Part shown: in pieces, positions 1 to 7,623 of the stretch
Layout: each line of letters begins with the position of its first letter
Position numbering within the stretch: position 1 is the stretch's first letter
Source: Alistipes sp.
GTDB lineage: Bacteria; Bacteroidota; Bacteroidia; Bacteroidales; Rikenellaceae
Reading direction: 5' to 3'
NCBI GenBank assembly: GCA_017384185.1
Contig: JAFNUH010000091.1
Span: 1 to 14,583, forward strand
DNA length: 14,583 nt
Position numbers and translations under genes: made by a program
The notes under the pieces: model-generated
What the model was told of the DNA's origin: nothing
Database searches by the model: none
Seen by the model: the letters and a program-made list of their open reading frames with translations, nothing else

Positions 1-1050
1 GTAGTTCTCCTTCTTGAAACCGTATGTACCACCGATACCACAACACTGCGAATCGAGCGTAATAAGCTCCACAGAGGGAATCATACGCAGCAACTCAATT
101 GAGTAATACGCCCAGCCTAACTTCTCCATATGGCACGCTGTGTGGTATGCAACTCGCAACTTAGGCGCATTCTTTTTAAAGCGCAGCTTGACATCGCCCG
201 ACGAGAGCATACGATAGATATATCGTGTTGCCAACTCGATGCTATCACGTACATCCGAGTTCTCAATACCGAGCAGGTGAGGATACTCATCACGCAATGT
301 AAAAGTACAGGTCGAAGATGTACCCACCACAGGAATCTTATTCTCTACAACCGAGCGACGTATTGAGGCGATATTAACCTCGCCCTGACGCTTAGCCTTG
401 TCAATCAAACCATTAGAAATGAGAGGTACACCACAGCACTTCTCCTTCTCAAGAAGCTGCACGCCAATACCCAGCGCATTCATAATCTTGACGAAGTCCT
501 TACCCAACTGAGGGTTATTGTAGTTCACATAGCAACCGTGGAAGTAACTAACCTGGCGTGCAAACTTAGCCTGCTTCTTACGATTACGCTTCAACCAACT
601 CTCGAACGTACCGAACGAATACTTGGGGAACATACGACGGTGGTCGATACCGATAGTCTTATCCATCACGACCTTTACGGGCTTCAAGCCAACGGCAACA
701 TTCACCAAAGGAGCGAATGGCGATGCCATAGTACCCATAAAGTCGGTATTTGCCAACATATACTCTCTCAAGCCTGGCTTCTTCTTGCTATGCTTGATAC
801 GTGCCGCCTGGATAATATCGCCAATACGCACATTCGAGGGGCAAGCCACCTCGCAACGCTTACAGTTAAGACACCACTTCAACGACTCATCGAAGAACTC
901 AGGACGCTTCAGGCGCAGACGCTCGCCATCGGGACCCGCCTGCTTAGGACCTGGATAGAGCGGATTGACGGCCGCCACAGGGCAATAGACTGTACATACC
1001 GTACACTTTATACATTGCTCGAAATTGAATTCACTTGTCTCGGTCATCAT
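1..1050 (-). CDS. glpC: Anaerobic glycerol-3-phosphate dehydrogenase subunit C (partial, C-terminus off the left edge)
   Basis: The minus-strand reading frame is open from tandem ATG codons (1050-1048 and 1047-1045) to base 1, giving 350 codons with no stop, so the C-terminus is missing. GlpC is the iron-sulfur, membrane-associated subunit that passes electrons from the GlpAB flavoproteins to menaquinone. Two ferredoxin-type 4Fe-4S motifs are visible: CIKCTVCTVYCP (Cys13, 16, 19, 23) and CLNCKRCEVACP (Cys60, 63, 66, 70). Two CCG-type cysteine-rich domains follow, with Cys173 and a C205-C206-G pair, then a second CCG at C336-C337-G near the edge. This is the expected heterodisulfide-reductase-like layout; complete family members are about 400 residues. 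The gene starts 3 bases after the glpB stop, so it is the last visible gene of a tightly packed glpABC operon. Identity is firm from motif order and context; which of the two Met codons is used is unclear. Confidence 0.95.
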   Translation of the reverse strand, partial: MMTETSEFNFEQCIKCTVCTVYCPVAAVNPLYPGPKQAGPDGERLRLKRPEFFDESLKWCLNCKRCEVACPSNVRIGDIIQAARIKHSKKKPGLREYMLANTDFMGTMASPFAPLVNVAVGLKPVKVVMDKTIGIDHRRMFPKYSFGTFESWLKRNRKKQAKFARQVSYFHGCYVNYNNPQLGKDFVKIMNALGIGVQLLEKEKCCGVPLISNGLIDKAKRQGEVNIASIRRSVVENKIPVVGTSSTCTFTLRDEYPHLLGIENSDVRDSIELATRYIYRMLSSGDVKLRFKKNAPKLRVAYHTACHMEKLGWAYYSIELLRMIPSVELITLDSQCCGIGGTYGFKKENY

Positions 1051-1053
1051 AGC

Positions 1054-2316
1054 TTATCTCTTACTTAAAATTCTATCTGCAACATTTATTGCGGTGAGCA
1101 TCGACACACCTGCGCCACAACCCTCCTTAACGGCATTAAAGCCCATCAAGCCTGCACCAATGGCGTAGAGGTTATTCACGCTCTTACCACCACGCAACGC
1201 CTGAAAATCGGCATTTGTCTCAATACCAAACTTCTCGTAAGGCTGCGCAGTGAACATATCTCGCTCGTACCAATTGTTACGATCCTTATCGTACGCCACA
1301 TCTACGCCAAACAGAGGCTCCACGACTGTACCATTCGTCGCCACAAGACCCTGACTGAAGTAGCTACCCGTAGCCAAGACATAGTTATCAGCCTTGAGAG
1401 CTATATCACCGTGGTTGTGTGTATATACAGATGTTATATTGTCTCCCTCAGACTTATATCCCGTAGCAGTATCGCCCAACAGATATACTCCGCCCAACTC
1501 CTGGAAATAGCGACGCAACAGCGTCTGCACCTGCAAACCAGGAACAGAGGGTGGCAACGTAGCGATAACGGCAACCTTGCGGCTTAGTCTCTTCTCCAGC
1601 TTAGCAACGCCATCACGACAATCAACACCCAACACTGCGGGCAACAACACAGCCTCTGCGTCACCCATCTCACGAGAGATAATCTCAGCAAGCTGATTCA
1701 GCGTCTCCTCGCTATCGAAAATGCGGGCAATATTTGCCGAACGCATCTCGGTAGGATTCTGACGAATAGCCTCCAATGCGGGGAGGTTGAAGGTGTGTAC
1801 CTTGCACTCTGTACCCATCTTACGCATCTCGTCCGAGAGGAACTGAGTATAGAAATCGAGGAAGCCCTCGGCATTAAACAGAGCCACACTCTTCCAAGGC
1901 AGGGCATCACCCTTATCCGATGTTACATAACCCTTAAATGAGAGCCACGTGCGCTTCAAGCCACCCACAGGTGTAAGGCGATAGTGATTCTTCACCGCCT
2001 CGCCAACAACGGCAACGCCAGCGCCTGTCAACAACTCAACGGCATCAGCAGCCAAATCAGCAAAGCGCTCTGCACCAATCTTAGCATAAGGATGAGAGGG
2101 AGCCAACGTCGGCATCTGCTTCACAGCCTCCAACGGATTATCCACCTCAGTACCATCAGGCAACACGTTCAACAAATCGAGCGAACCCGATGAGAAGTGC
2201 AACGCACTCTGTCCAGATGAGATGATAGCACATCGCTGTCCCGCCTTTGCCAGACGAATACCACAGGTCAATCCTGCCAAACCACCTCCGATGATTACAG
2301 TATCAAACTTCATCAT
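1054..2316 (-). CDS. glpB: Anaerobic glycerol-3-phosphate dehydrogenase subunit B
   Basis: 420 residues, about the same as the E. coli GlpB length. The N-terminus reads MMKFDTVIIGGGLAGLTCG, a Rossmann-type dinucleotide-binding motif (GGGLAG at 10-15) expected for flavin binding. The C-terminus has the FAD-binding signature around YAIGAGLMGFNAVKEGCG. GlpB works with GlpA and GlpC to oxidise G3P to dihydroxyacetone phosphate under anaerobic conditions and deliver electrons to the quinone pool. The start ATG overlaps the glpA stop by one base (TAATG on the minus strand), implying translational coupling, and glpC follows after 3 bases. A second in-frame ATG directly follows the first, so the start is uncertain by one codon. 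Assignment rests on the flavoprotein fold, length and position between glpA and glpC. Confidence 0.93.
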   Translation of the reverse strand: MMKFDTVIIGGGLAGLTCGIRLAKAGQRCAIISSGQSALHFSSGSLDLLNVLPDGTEVDNPLEAVKQMPTLAPSHPYAKIGAERFADLAADAVELLTGAGVAVVGEAVKNHYRLTPVGGLKRTWLSFKGYVTSDKGDALPWKSVALFNAEGFLDFYTQFLSDEMRKMGTECKVHTFNLPALEAIRQNPTEMRSANIARIFDSEETLNQLAEIISREMGDAEAVLLPAVLGVDCRDGVAKLEKRLSRKVAVIATLPPSVPGLQVQTLLRRYFQELGGVYLLGDTATGYKSEGDNITSVYTHNHGDIALKADNYVLATGSYFSQGLVATNGTVVEPLFGVDVAYDKDRNNWYERDMFTAQPYEKFGIETNADFQALRGGKSVNNLYAIGAGLMGFNAVKEGCGAGVSMLTAINVADRILSKR

Positions 2317-3929
2317 TATTTTTTCGTTTTATCATTACCCAATCCACACACGCCATCGTAGAGCCACATAGTAAACTCACTCTCACGCAACGTATCGCCC
2401 CACGCAACGGGCGCCATACCCTTCCATCGCTCATTAAGGAAGTTGGTCAAATCCTGCTTAGCCTGGTGGGTGCAATACTTACCTACCTGCGCCATCAGAC
2501 CTGCCGCACGGCAAGCGCAAAGCTCACCCTGGCAAGTACCCATACCAACACGTGTACGACGACGAAGGTCAACCAAATTGTGTACATCCAACTCATTAAG
2601 GGCATATTTAACCTCGCCGACAGATACCTCCTCGCACTCGCACACAAGCGAACGATGCTCCGCATCCTGCACATTAACCTTTTCTGCCAACTCTCCGTGG
2701 CGGTTGATAGCCGACTCACGCTGCGCTACGGGAATAGAGTGCATACGACGTGATACCGTCTCCTCCTTCTCTCGTGAGCCTGGCAGAGGCACATCGGCAG
2801 TTGTACACTTCTTAGAAATATTGAGCTTCTTACAAATCAAATCGGTTGTCCACTCACCCATCAAACGGTAGGTCATCAACTTACCACCCGTAATGGTGAT
2901 GAATCCCTCCAAACCGTCACGTGTAGCGTGGTCCAAAACAACGATACCACGGCTAACGCTACGACCACTCGGGTCATCATCCGAAGCAACCAACGGACGC
3001 ACACCTGCATAAGCACGCAGGATACGTGTATGCTCCAACGAGGGTGCCAACTTCATACCCTCACGCAAGAGCAAATCTACCTCGTCGGTAGTTACGTACA
3101 TATTATCGCACTCCTCGAAAGGCACTTTGCTCGATGTGGTACCGATAAGACAGATTGTATCGCCCGGCACAAGGATATCGGCATCGGCAGGCTTACGGCA
3201 ACGGTTAATCACAATATTATTTACTCGGTGACCGAAAATCAACAACGCACCCTTAGCAGGCAACATCTTAACGGTTACACCCGCCTTCTTAGCAATCTCG
3301 TGACCCCAGATACCTGCGGCATTAACCACAACCTGCGCACGATACTCGGCAGTCTCACCCGTACGGCGATTGAGCACCTTAACGCCCACGATGCGCTCCT
3401 GCTCACGCAAGAAATCCAACACCTCGTGGTAGGTCAACACCTCGGCACCATTCATCTTAGCGTCGATAAGGTTTGCCGTAGTCAAACGGAACGGATCAAT
3501 AGCTCCATCGGGAACACGCACGGCACCAATCATCGCAGGGTTAGCCGAAGGCTCCAACAAGAGTGCCTCCTTAGGGTCGATAGCATCGGCACGGATACCC
3601 GCAGCACGGCACGACTCGATAAACTTAGCCTGGAACTCCAAGCCATCCTCGGGGAGGCTGATAAACAAACCATCGGTCTCCTCAACGCAGTGGCTCGCAA
3701 TGCGGCGCAGAATCATATTCTCCTTGATACACTCCTCGGCTGACTCACGGTCTGTCACGGCATAACGTGCACCACTATGCAACAAACCGTGGTTACGACC
3801 CGTAGCTCCCGTAGCTATATCGCCACGCTCCAACAACAGAGCTTTAATACCACGCAAAGAGCAGTCACGTGCCACGCCAGCACCTGTTGCTCCTCCGCCA
3901 ATTATAATCACATCGAATTGCTTCGTCAT
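2316..3929 (-). CDS. glpA: Anaerobic glycerol-3-phosphate dehydrogenase subunit A
   Basis: 537 residues from the start chosen here, close to E. coli GlpA. The N-terminus MTKQFDVIIIGGGATGAG carries the FAD-binding glycine-rich loop of the DAO/GlpD family. The C-terminal part contains a BFD-like 2Fe-2S binding domain with C430-x-C432 (VCECEE) and C466-x4-C471 (GTCQGELC), which separates GlpA from the aerobic enzyme GlpD. It is the catalytic FAD subunit that oxidises sn-glycerol 3-phosphate. The open frame extends upstream to an ATG at 3962, but that codon overlaps the -7 box of a good promoter (3960-3967). The transcript should therefore start downstream of it, and the ATG at 3929-3927, directly before the FAD motif, is preferred. 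This is the first gene of glpABC, and the glpB start overlaps its stop by one base. Confidence 0.95.
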   Translation of the reverse strand: MTKQFDVIIIGGGATGAGVARDCSLRGIKALLLERGDIATGATGRNHGLLHSGARYAVTDRESAEECIKENMILRRIASHCVEETDGLFISLPEDGLEFQAKFIESCRAAGIRADAIDPKEALLLEPSANPAMIGAVRVPDGAIDPFRLTTANLIDAKMNGAEVLTYHEVLDFLREQERIVGVKVLNRRTGETAEYRAQVVVNAAGIWGHEIAKKAGVTVKMLPAKGALLIFGHRVNNIVINRCRKPADADILVPGDTICLIGTTSSKVPFEECDNMYVTTDEVDLLLREGMKLAPSLEHTRILRAYAGVRPLVASDDDPSGRSVSRGIVVLDHATRDGLEGFITITGGKLMTYRLMGEWTTDLICKKLNISKKCTTADVPLPGSREKEETVSRRMHSIPVAQRESAINRHGELAEKVNVQDAEHRSLVCECEEVSVGEVKYALNELDVHNLVDLRRRTRVGMGTCQGELCACRAAGLMAQVGKYCTHQAKQDLTNFLNERWKGMAPVAWGDTLRESEFTMWLYDGVCGLGNDKTKK

Positions 3930-3959
3930 ATGAAATTTATTAGGTTTTATTTCTAATTG

Positions 3960-3991
3960 CAAAGTTACTACATAAAAGGGCAGATTTCAAA
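3960..3991 (-). promoter_or_regulatory. Bacteroidota-type promoter of glpABC
   Basis: Read on the minus strand, TTTG (3991-3988), a 20-base spacer, then TAACTTTG (3967-3960) match the Bacteroidota primary-sigma pattern TTTG-N19-21-TAnnTTTG exactly. Transcription should start a few bases below 3960, about 25 bases before the glpA ATG at 3929. The -33 box lies inside the first copy of a tandem repeat (3984-3999), so a bound regulator there could block or assist polymerase. Its position also rules out the longer glpA start at 3962. This is seen by eye and has not been tested. Confidence 0.8.
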
Positions 3992-4021
3992 ATAAAACCA
4001 AGGAAATTTCAAAATAAAACC
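3984..4021. repeat. Tandem 16-base direct repeat over the glpABC promoter (candidate operator)
   Basis: ATTTCAAAATAAAACC occurs identically at 3984-3999 and 4006-4021, a repeat period of 22 bases, or about two helical turns. The promoter-proximal copy covers the -33 box of the glpABC promoter and the distal copy lies just upstream. A degenerate third copy (about 11 of 16 matches) can be aligned at 4047-4062. Same-face spacing of direct repeats at a promoter suggests cooperative binding by a transcription factor, for example a G3P-responsive regulator. No regulator gene is present in the window, so the partner is unknown. Confidence 0.6.
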
Positions 4022-4087
4022 CACCTTTTCACAAAATACCTCTACAAATTCAAAACCAAAATCGCCACAACCCTCTCCTATGTGCCA

Positions 4088-4125
4088 AAAATGCCTGTCC
4101 GACAGATTTTTCGGACAGGCATTTT
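4088..4125 (-). terminator. Intrinsic terminator after the gpsA-glpT-phosphodiesterase operon
   Basis: A perfect 15-base inverted repeat (4088-4102 and 4111-4125; core TGCCTGTCCGA with TCGGACAGGCA) surrounds an 8-base loop. On the minus strand the stem ends in a run of five T, so it fits a rho-independent terminator for the transcript from the phosphodiesterase gene, about 34 bases past its stop. The flanking A and T runs are symmetric, so it could also act on plus-strand transcripts. It insulates the upstream operon from the glpABC promoter. Confidence 0.9.
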
Positions 4126-4158
4126 ACAAGTTGCGTATCGTAACTCTTAGGCTTCGAT

Positions 4159-4989
4159 TTAATACTTAACATTCAACCACGGAGCCTTCTCAGCGTGAAA
4201 CTTTTTCAGCTCGATGGGTATATCAGTACACATAAAATCTGCGCCAAGATAAGCGCCCAACATAAAGTCGTCAGTTGTGTATCCCGGCCATAGACTTACG
4301 GTCAAACCCTTCTCGTGAGCCTTCTTTACCGCCTTACGGCTCGTGCCATCCATCGTACAACCTATTCGCTTAATACCCAGCGCCAACGCCAAGTCGATAG
4401 TCTCATCGTTGCAAGGCTTAGAGCTAATCATCAACAAATCGACTCCAGGATACTTCTGCTGCAAATAGCGCAAGCCACGATAGTCGCTCGAAGTGAAAAC
4501 ATACTCCGCATCGGCGGGGCGTGCCGCCATAACTGCCTTATACAACTTATCGCAATACTCTTTAAGGCGCTCCTCAGGATATAAGTTTACGGGGCTTGTT
4601 TTCAACTCAAACTCCACATACAGACCATCAATATCCTTCAAGAAGGCGAGCAACTCATCAATAAAAATCAACTTGTTACCCTTCTTTGTGCGGAGCTTAC
4701 GAATCTCATCTGCTGTAGTCAATTCTACGGTTCCCGTTCCGTTTGTTGTGCGGTCGAGTGTAGAGTCGTGCGTTACGACCAACTCGCCATCCGAGGTCAT
4801 ACGAATATCAACCTCGAAGCCACGGTAACCAGCCTTGTAGCTGGCAGTAAATGCCTCCATCGTATTCTCATCGTGCTCCATACGTCCTCCACGGTGCGAG
4901 AAGCAACGAATCTGCTGACTCTGTGCCACAGCATCGGCAACGGTAAACGAAGCCAAAAGGGCAAGTGCTAAAAAAATCTTTTTCATCAT
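4159..4989 (-). CDS. Secreted glycerophosphodiester phosphodiesterase (GlpQ/UgpQ family)
   Basis: 276 residues. The N-terminus (Lys-Lys, then a hydrophobic stretch to AVA-22) is a type I signal peptide with likely cleavage before Gln23, placing the enzyme in the periplasm. The mature part is a GDPD TIM barrel: H32-R-G-G, E41-N-T, then E59-V-D61 and H74-D75, the expected catalytic histidines and divalent-metal ligands. It hydrolyses glycerophosphodiesters, such as deacylated phospholipid head groups, to sn-glycerol 3-phosphate and an alcohol. It begins 19 bases after the glpT stop, so its product can be imported directly by the adjacent transporter, and a strong terminator follows. Two consecutive ATG codons leave the start uncertain by one codon. 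Cys29 is not in a lipobox, so a soluble periplasmic protein is more likely than a lipoprotein. The exact alcohol specificity cannot be read from sequence. Confidence 0.93.
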   Translation of the reverse strand: MMKKIFLALALLASFTVADAVAQSQQIRCFSHRGGRMEHDENTMEAFTASYKAGYRGFEVDIRMTSDGELVVTHDSTLDRTTNGTGTVELTTADEIRKLRTKKGNKLIFIDELLAFLKDIDGLYVEFELKTSPVNLYPEERLKEYCDKLYKAVMAARPADAEYVFTSSDYRGLRYLQQKYPGVDLLMISSKPCNDETIDLALALGIKRIGCTMDGTSRKAVKKAHEKGLTVSLWPGYTTDDFMLGAYLGADFMCTDIPIELKKFHAEKAPWLNVKY

Positions 4990-5008
4990 ATCTCAGTTTT
5001 AAGGTTTT

Positions 5009-6346
5009 CTACTCGTGAATATATCCGTCATCCTTGATATTCCAAAGCGACGTAACGATTACGCCTCCCACCAAGGCAAATCCTGCCATCAAGATAAAGA
5101 GGTAATCCCAACCAAACTTATCGGAGAACCATCCCAAGCCTGCGCCTGTAATGATTACCGACAGGTAGCTCATAAAGCCAATAAGTCCCACAGCTGACGA
5201 GGCTGCACGCTTTGTTGCCTGCTTTGTTGCCACAACACCCAACATAGCCTGCGGACCGTAAAGGAAGAATCCCGACAATGCCAACAGGACAAGTACAACA
5301 ACAGAGTTTGTGTCGGCAGGGATAAACTGCAAGACAGCCATACATATAGCCACCAAGAACATCTCCACAACACACATACGGTGCGACTTGCCACCGAAGA
5401 ACTTATCCGACACCCAGCCCGCACACAACATACCTGCACAGCCCGCAATCTCGAATATTGCCAACGTCCAGCCAGCCAACTCGGGTGAGAGAGGATTTGC
5501 TCTATCCTGCAAGAAGGTAGGTCCCCAATCCAAAATGGCAAAGCGCACAACATAGACAAACAGATCTGTCACTGCCAAGACCCAGATAATAGGGTTACGG
5601 AAGACTCGCTTACGCAAAAATGCACGAAAAGCCTCCGACGTATCGTTGTCATCGAGCTCCGTACGAGTATTTTCCAATTCGGGCAAACCCACCGACTTAG
5701 GCGTATCTCGCAGGGTGATAATCACAAAGACCACACCCGCTGCGGCGATTGCTGCCGGCAACCAGAAGCAGTATCGCCAATCGCCCGTAGTAGCGATTAT
5801 ATAACCGCAAAACACCGAAACAAGAGCAGCACCCACCGAGTGTGATGTATTCCAAACGGCGGTCTTTGTCGCCAGCTCCCTCGGAGCAATCCAATGCGCC
5901 AAAAGGTGGTTACACGGTGCAAAACCACACCCCTGAAAAACGTTATTAAGAACCAGCAGCACAGCCATAACAGCGACCATACCGTTGATAAAATCGGGTC
6001 CATCTGCCTGACCCGTAATCATCTCACTGAGCTTGTCGCTCCAGCCGAACACCACATTGAGCACGACACATATCGCCAAGCCAAACGATAGGTGCCAGCG
6101 GGCATTGGTTCTGTCCGACAGCACGCCATTTACGAACTTAGATATGCCGTAAATCAATCCGACAAGCGTAAGGATAATACCGAAATTTGTATTCGATATA
6201 CCATACTCATCGCCCAACGCTGGCATCGCAAACGAGAAGTTCTTGCGCACGAAATAGTAGACCGAGTAGCCCACCATCGTACTCAAGAGCACACGCCACT
6301 GCCAATAATGGAACGTATGTTTTGTTTTAGGTGTAGTTTTATCCAT
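5009..6346 (-). CDS. glpT: Glycerol-3-phosphate transporter (MFS, organophosphate:phosphate antiporter)
   Basis: 445 residues with the roughly twelve hydrophobic segments of a major facilitator protein. Residues used by E. coli GlpT appear conserved: Arg34 in YYFVRKNF (E. coli Arg45), Lys70 in YGISKFVNGVLSDR (Lys80), His169 in WNTSHSVG (His165), and the Arg in VVRFAILDW (Arg269). It should exchange external G3P for internal phosphate across the inner membrane. It starts 8 bases after the gpsA-like gene and is followed after 19 bases by the secreted phosphodiesterase, giving a coherent release-and-import unit. Related paralogs (UhpT, UhpC, PgtP) share the fold, but the phosphodiesterase and G3P dehydrogenase neighbours support G3P as substrate. 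Confidence 0.93.
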   Translation of the reverse strand: MDKTTPKTKHTFHYWQWRVLLSTMVGYSVYYFVRKNFSFAMPALGDEYGISNTNFGIILTLVGLIYGISKFVNGVLSDRTNARWHLSFGLAICVVLNVVFGWSDKLSEMITGQADGPDFINGMVAVMAVLLVLNNVFQGCGFAPCNHLLAHWIAPRELATKTAVWNTSHSVGAALVSVFCGYIIATTGDWRYCFWLPAAIAAAGVVFVIITLRDTPKSVGLPELENTRTELDDNDTSEAFRAFLRKRVFRNPIIWVLAVTDLFVYVVRFAILDWGPTFLQDRANPLSPELAGWTLAIFEIAGCAGMLCAGWVSDKFFGGKSHRMCVVEMFLVAICMAVLQFIPADTNSVVVLVLLALSGFFLYGPQAMLGVVATKQATKRAASSAVGLIGFMSYLSVIITGAGLGWFSDKFGWDYLFILMAGFALVGGVIVTSLWNIKDDGYIHE

Positions 6347-6354
6347 AGGTTAAA

Positions 6355-7410
6355 TTATTTCAGATGCTCATATGTAAACGCCTCCCACGGCAGGTCGGCA
6401 TCAGCCTTACCCTTGTCTAAAATCTCAGCGATGTGCATCAACAATGGGAAGTCTCGCAAATCGACAAGACCGAGTTCTGCCTTACGGCGGATAGCATTAC
6501 CCATAACACGTGTAATAACAAGGCTCTCGAGGGTAATGCCTGCCAACGCCTCGGTAACCTCGTCATAATTAAGACCCTGACCCATCAAAACACCGCAACG
6601 GCGTGTACGACCGCTAAAGATTGTAACATACAAATCGCCCAAACCTACACACTCCGACTCAAACGAACCACCCTGCATCTGCATCAAAGCGTGGGTCTCA
6701 CGCACAGCCTGAGTAAATGTTCCCGCCTGCGAGTTGTAGTGCTGTGGCTCATCCTCACCGTGCCAACGAATATTAAGACCTACCGCCAACGTAACTGCCA
6801 TTGCGTAAGCATTTTTCAACGCCACAGCACTCTCCAAACCGATAACATCGTTCGTAAGCGAGATATGGTAGTAGGGGCGCTGCATAGCCTGCTTCATCAT
6901 TCGCAGTGCGTCGCTATCTTTACCACAGAAACCAACCTCGGTGGGGTCCATAAATACCAACTCATACGATGTACAGGGACCTCCTACGGCGCAAATCGTG
7001 CGGTGGATACCACGCTTTGCCAACTCACTCTCCCAAAATCCAGGATATGAGAGCAACGTACCATCCTCGGTAGCACGCAGACCCTTCGTTACAGACAAGA
7101 CAGGCATTGCAGGGTCGAGTTGTGTAAGAATCTCCTCAAGAAACCAATCTACGCCAAACGACGAAACGCCACCGATAACGAAATCTGCACCCTCGACAGC
7201 CTTTTTCCAATCCTTGAAGTAGTGATATGTAACATTCTCAGGGAATGGACGGCAGAATTTCTCGTGCTTACCCGTACGAATATAACCGTCGATAATCTCA
7301 TCGTCGAGACAAGTTCCTACAATTCTTACGTCGTGTCCATTCTCCGCTGCGGGGAATGCCAGAGCCGAGCCCATCATACCCGCTCCGATAATAGTAATGG
7401 TCTTTTTCAT
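6355..7410 (-). CDS. gpsA: NAD(P)-dependent glycerol-3-phosphate dehydrogenase (GpsA-like, divergent)
   Basis: 351 residues, cytoplasmic. The N-terminal Rossmann motif IIGAGMMGSALA (Gly9-x-Gly11-x-x-Gly14) binds NAD(P). SVTKG (Lys109), ALKN (Lys199) and GDL (Asp259) match the catalytic and substrate residues of the GpsA/GPD1 family, which interconverts dihydroxyacetone phosphate and sn-glycerol 3-phosphate. The conserved Arg-Asn substrate pair (SRNRRFG in E. coli, GGRNRK in GPD1) reads SGRTRRCG here, so Asn is replaced by Thr around residues 267-273. The length is somewhat above the usual 330-340. It is first in an operon with glpT and a phosphodiesterase, which is more catabolic than the biosynthetic setting normal for GpsA, so it may be a second, specialised copy. 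A standard promoter lies just upstream. Confidence 0.88.
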   Translation of the reverse strand: MKKTITIIGAGMMGSALAFPAAENGHDVRIVGTCLDDEIIDGYIRTGKHEKFCRPFPENVTYHYFKDWKKAVEGADFVIGGVSSFGVDWFLEEILTQLDPAMPVLSVTKGLRATEDGTLLSYPGFWESELAKRGIHRTICAVGGPCTSYELVFMDPTEVGFCGKDSDALRMMKQAMQRPYYHISLTNDVIGLESAVALKNAYAMAVTLAVGLNIRWHGEDEPQHYNSQAGTFTQAVRETHALMQMQGGSFESECVGLGDLYVTIFSGRTRRCGVLMGQGLNYDEVTEALAGITLESLVITRVMGNAIRRKAELGLVDLRDFPLLMHIAEILDKGKADADLPWEAFTYEHLK

Positions 7411-7439
7411 TTCAATCTATTTTTTTGTTTTATACTCTG

Positions 7440-7470
7440 CAAAGATAATTTACCCAAACACAGGGGCACA
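7440..7470 (-). promoter_or_regulatory. Promoter of the gpsA-glpT-phosphodiesterase operon
   Basis: On the minus strand TATCTTTG (7447-7440) is an exact TAnnTTTG -7 box 30 bases before the gpsA ATG. The upstream element at the proper distance (TGTG, 7470-7467, spacer 19) is only a weak match to TTTG, so the promoter may need an activator or be of moderate strength. It faces away from the promoter at 7568 in the 213-base divergent region. Confidence 0.6.
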
Positions 7471-7567
7471 TTGTCGTGTAAAATTAGAAAAATTTTCCCA
7501 ACTATTACCCATAAAAACAAAATATCTTCGGCACAAATCCAAAAATCGACCGATATGGAGATGCTTT

Positions 7568-7598
7568 TTTGCAATTCCTAAAAAAAGTCGTATCTTTA
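7568..7598 (+). promoter_or_regulatory. Promoter of the DUF6057-like / CxxCH propeller lipoprotein operon
   Basis: TTTG (7568-7571), a 19-base spacer and TATCTTTA (7591-7598) match the Bacteroidota promoter pattern except for the last base of the -7 box. The ATG at 7624 lies 25 bases downstream, leaving a short, AT-rich leader. No clear Shine-Dalgarno sequence is visible. Confidence 0.7.
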
Positions 7599-7623
7599 CA
7601 TATTAATAACCCGAACAATAACT

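Noticed and set aside
2928..3743. Long plus-strand open frame (271 codons) opposite glpA
   Set aside because: It is antisense to a firmly identified gene, has no recognisable domain or signal, and arises from the codon usage of glpA. The same applies to plus-strand frames at 130-1068, 2443-2871, 4315-4971 and 6092-7050.
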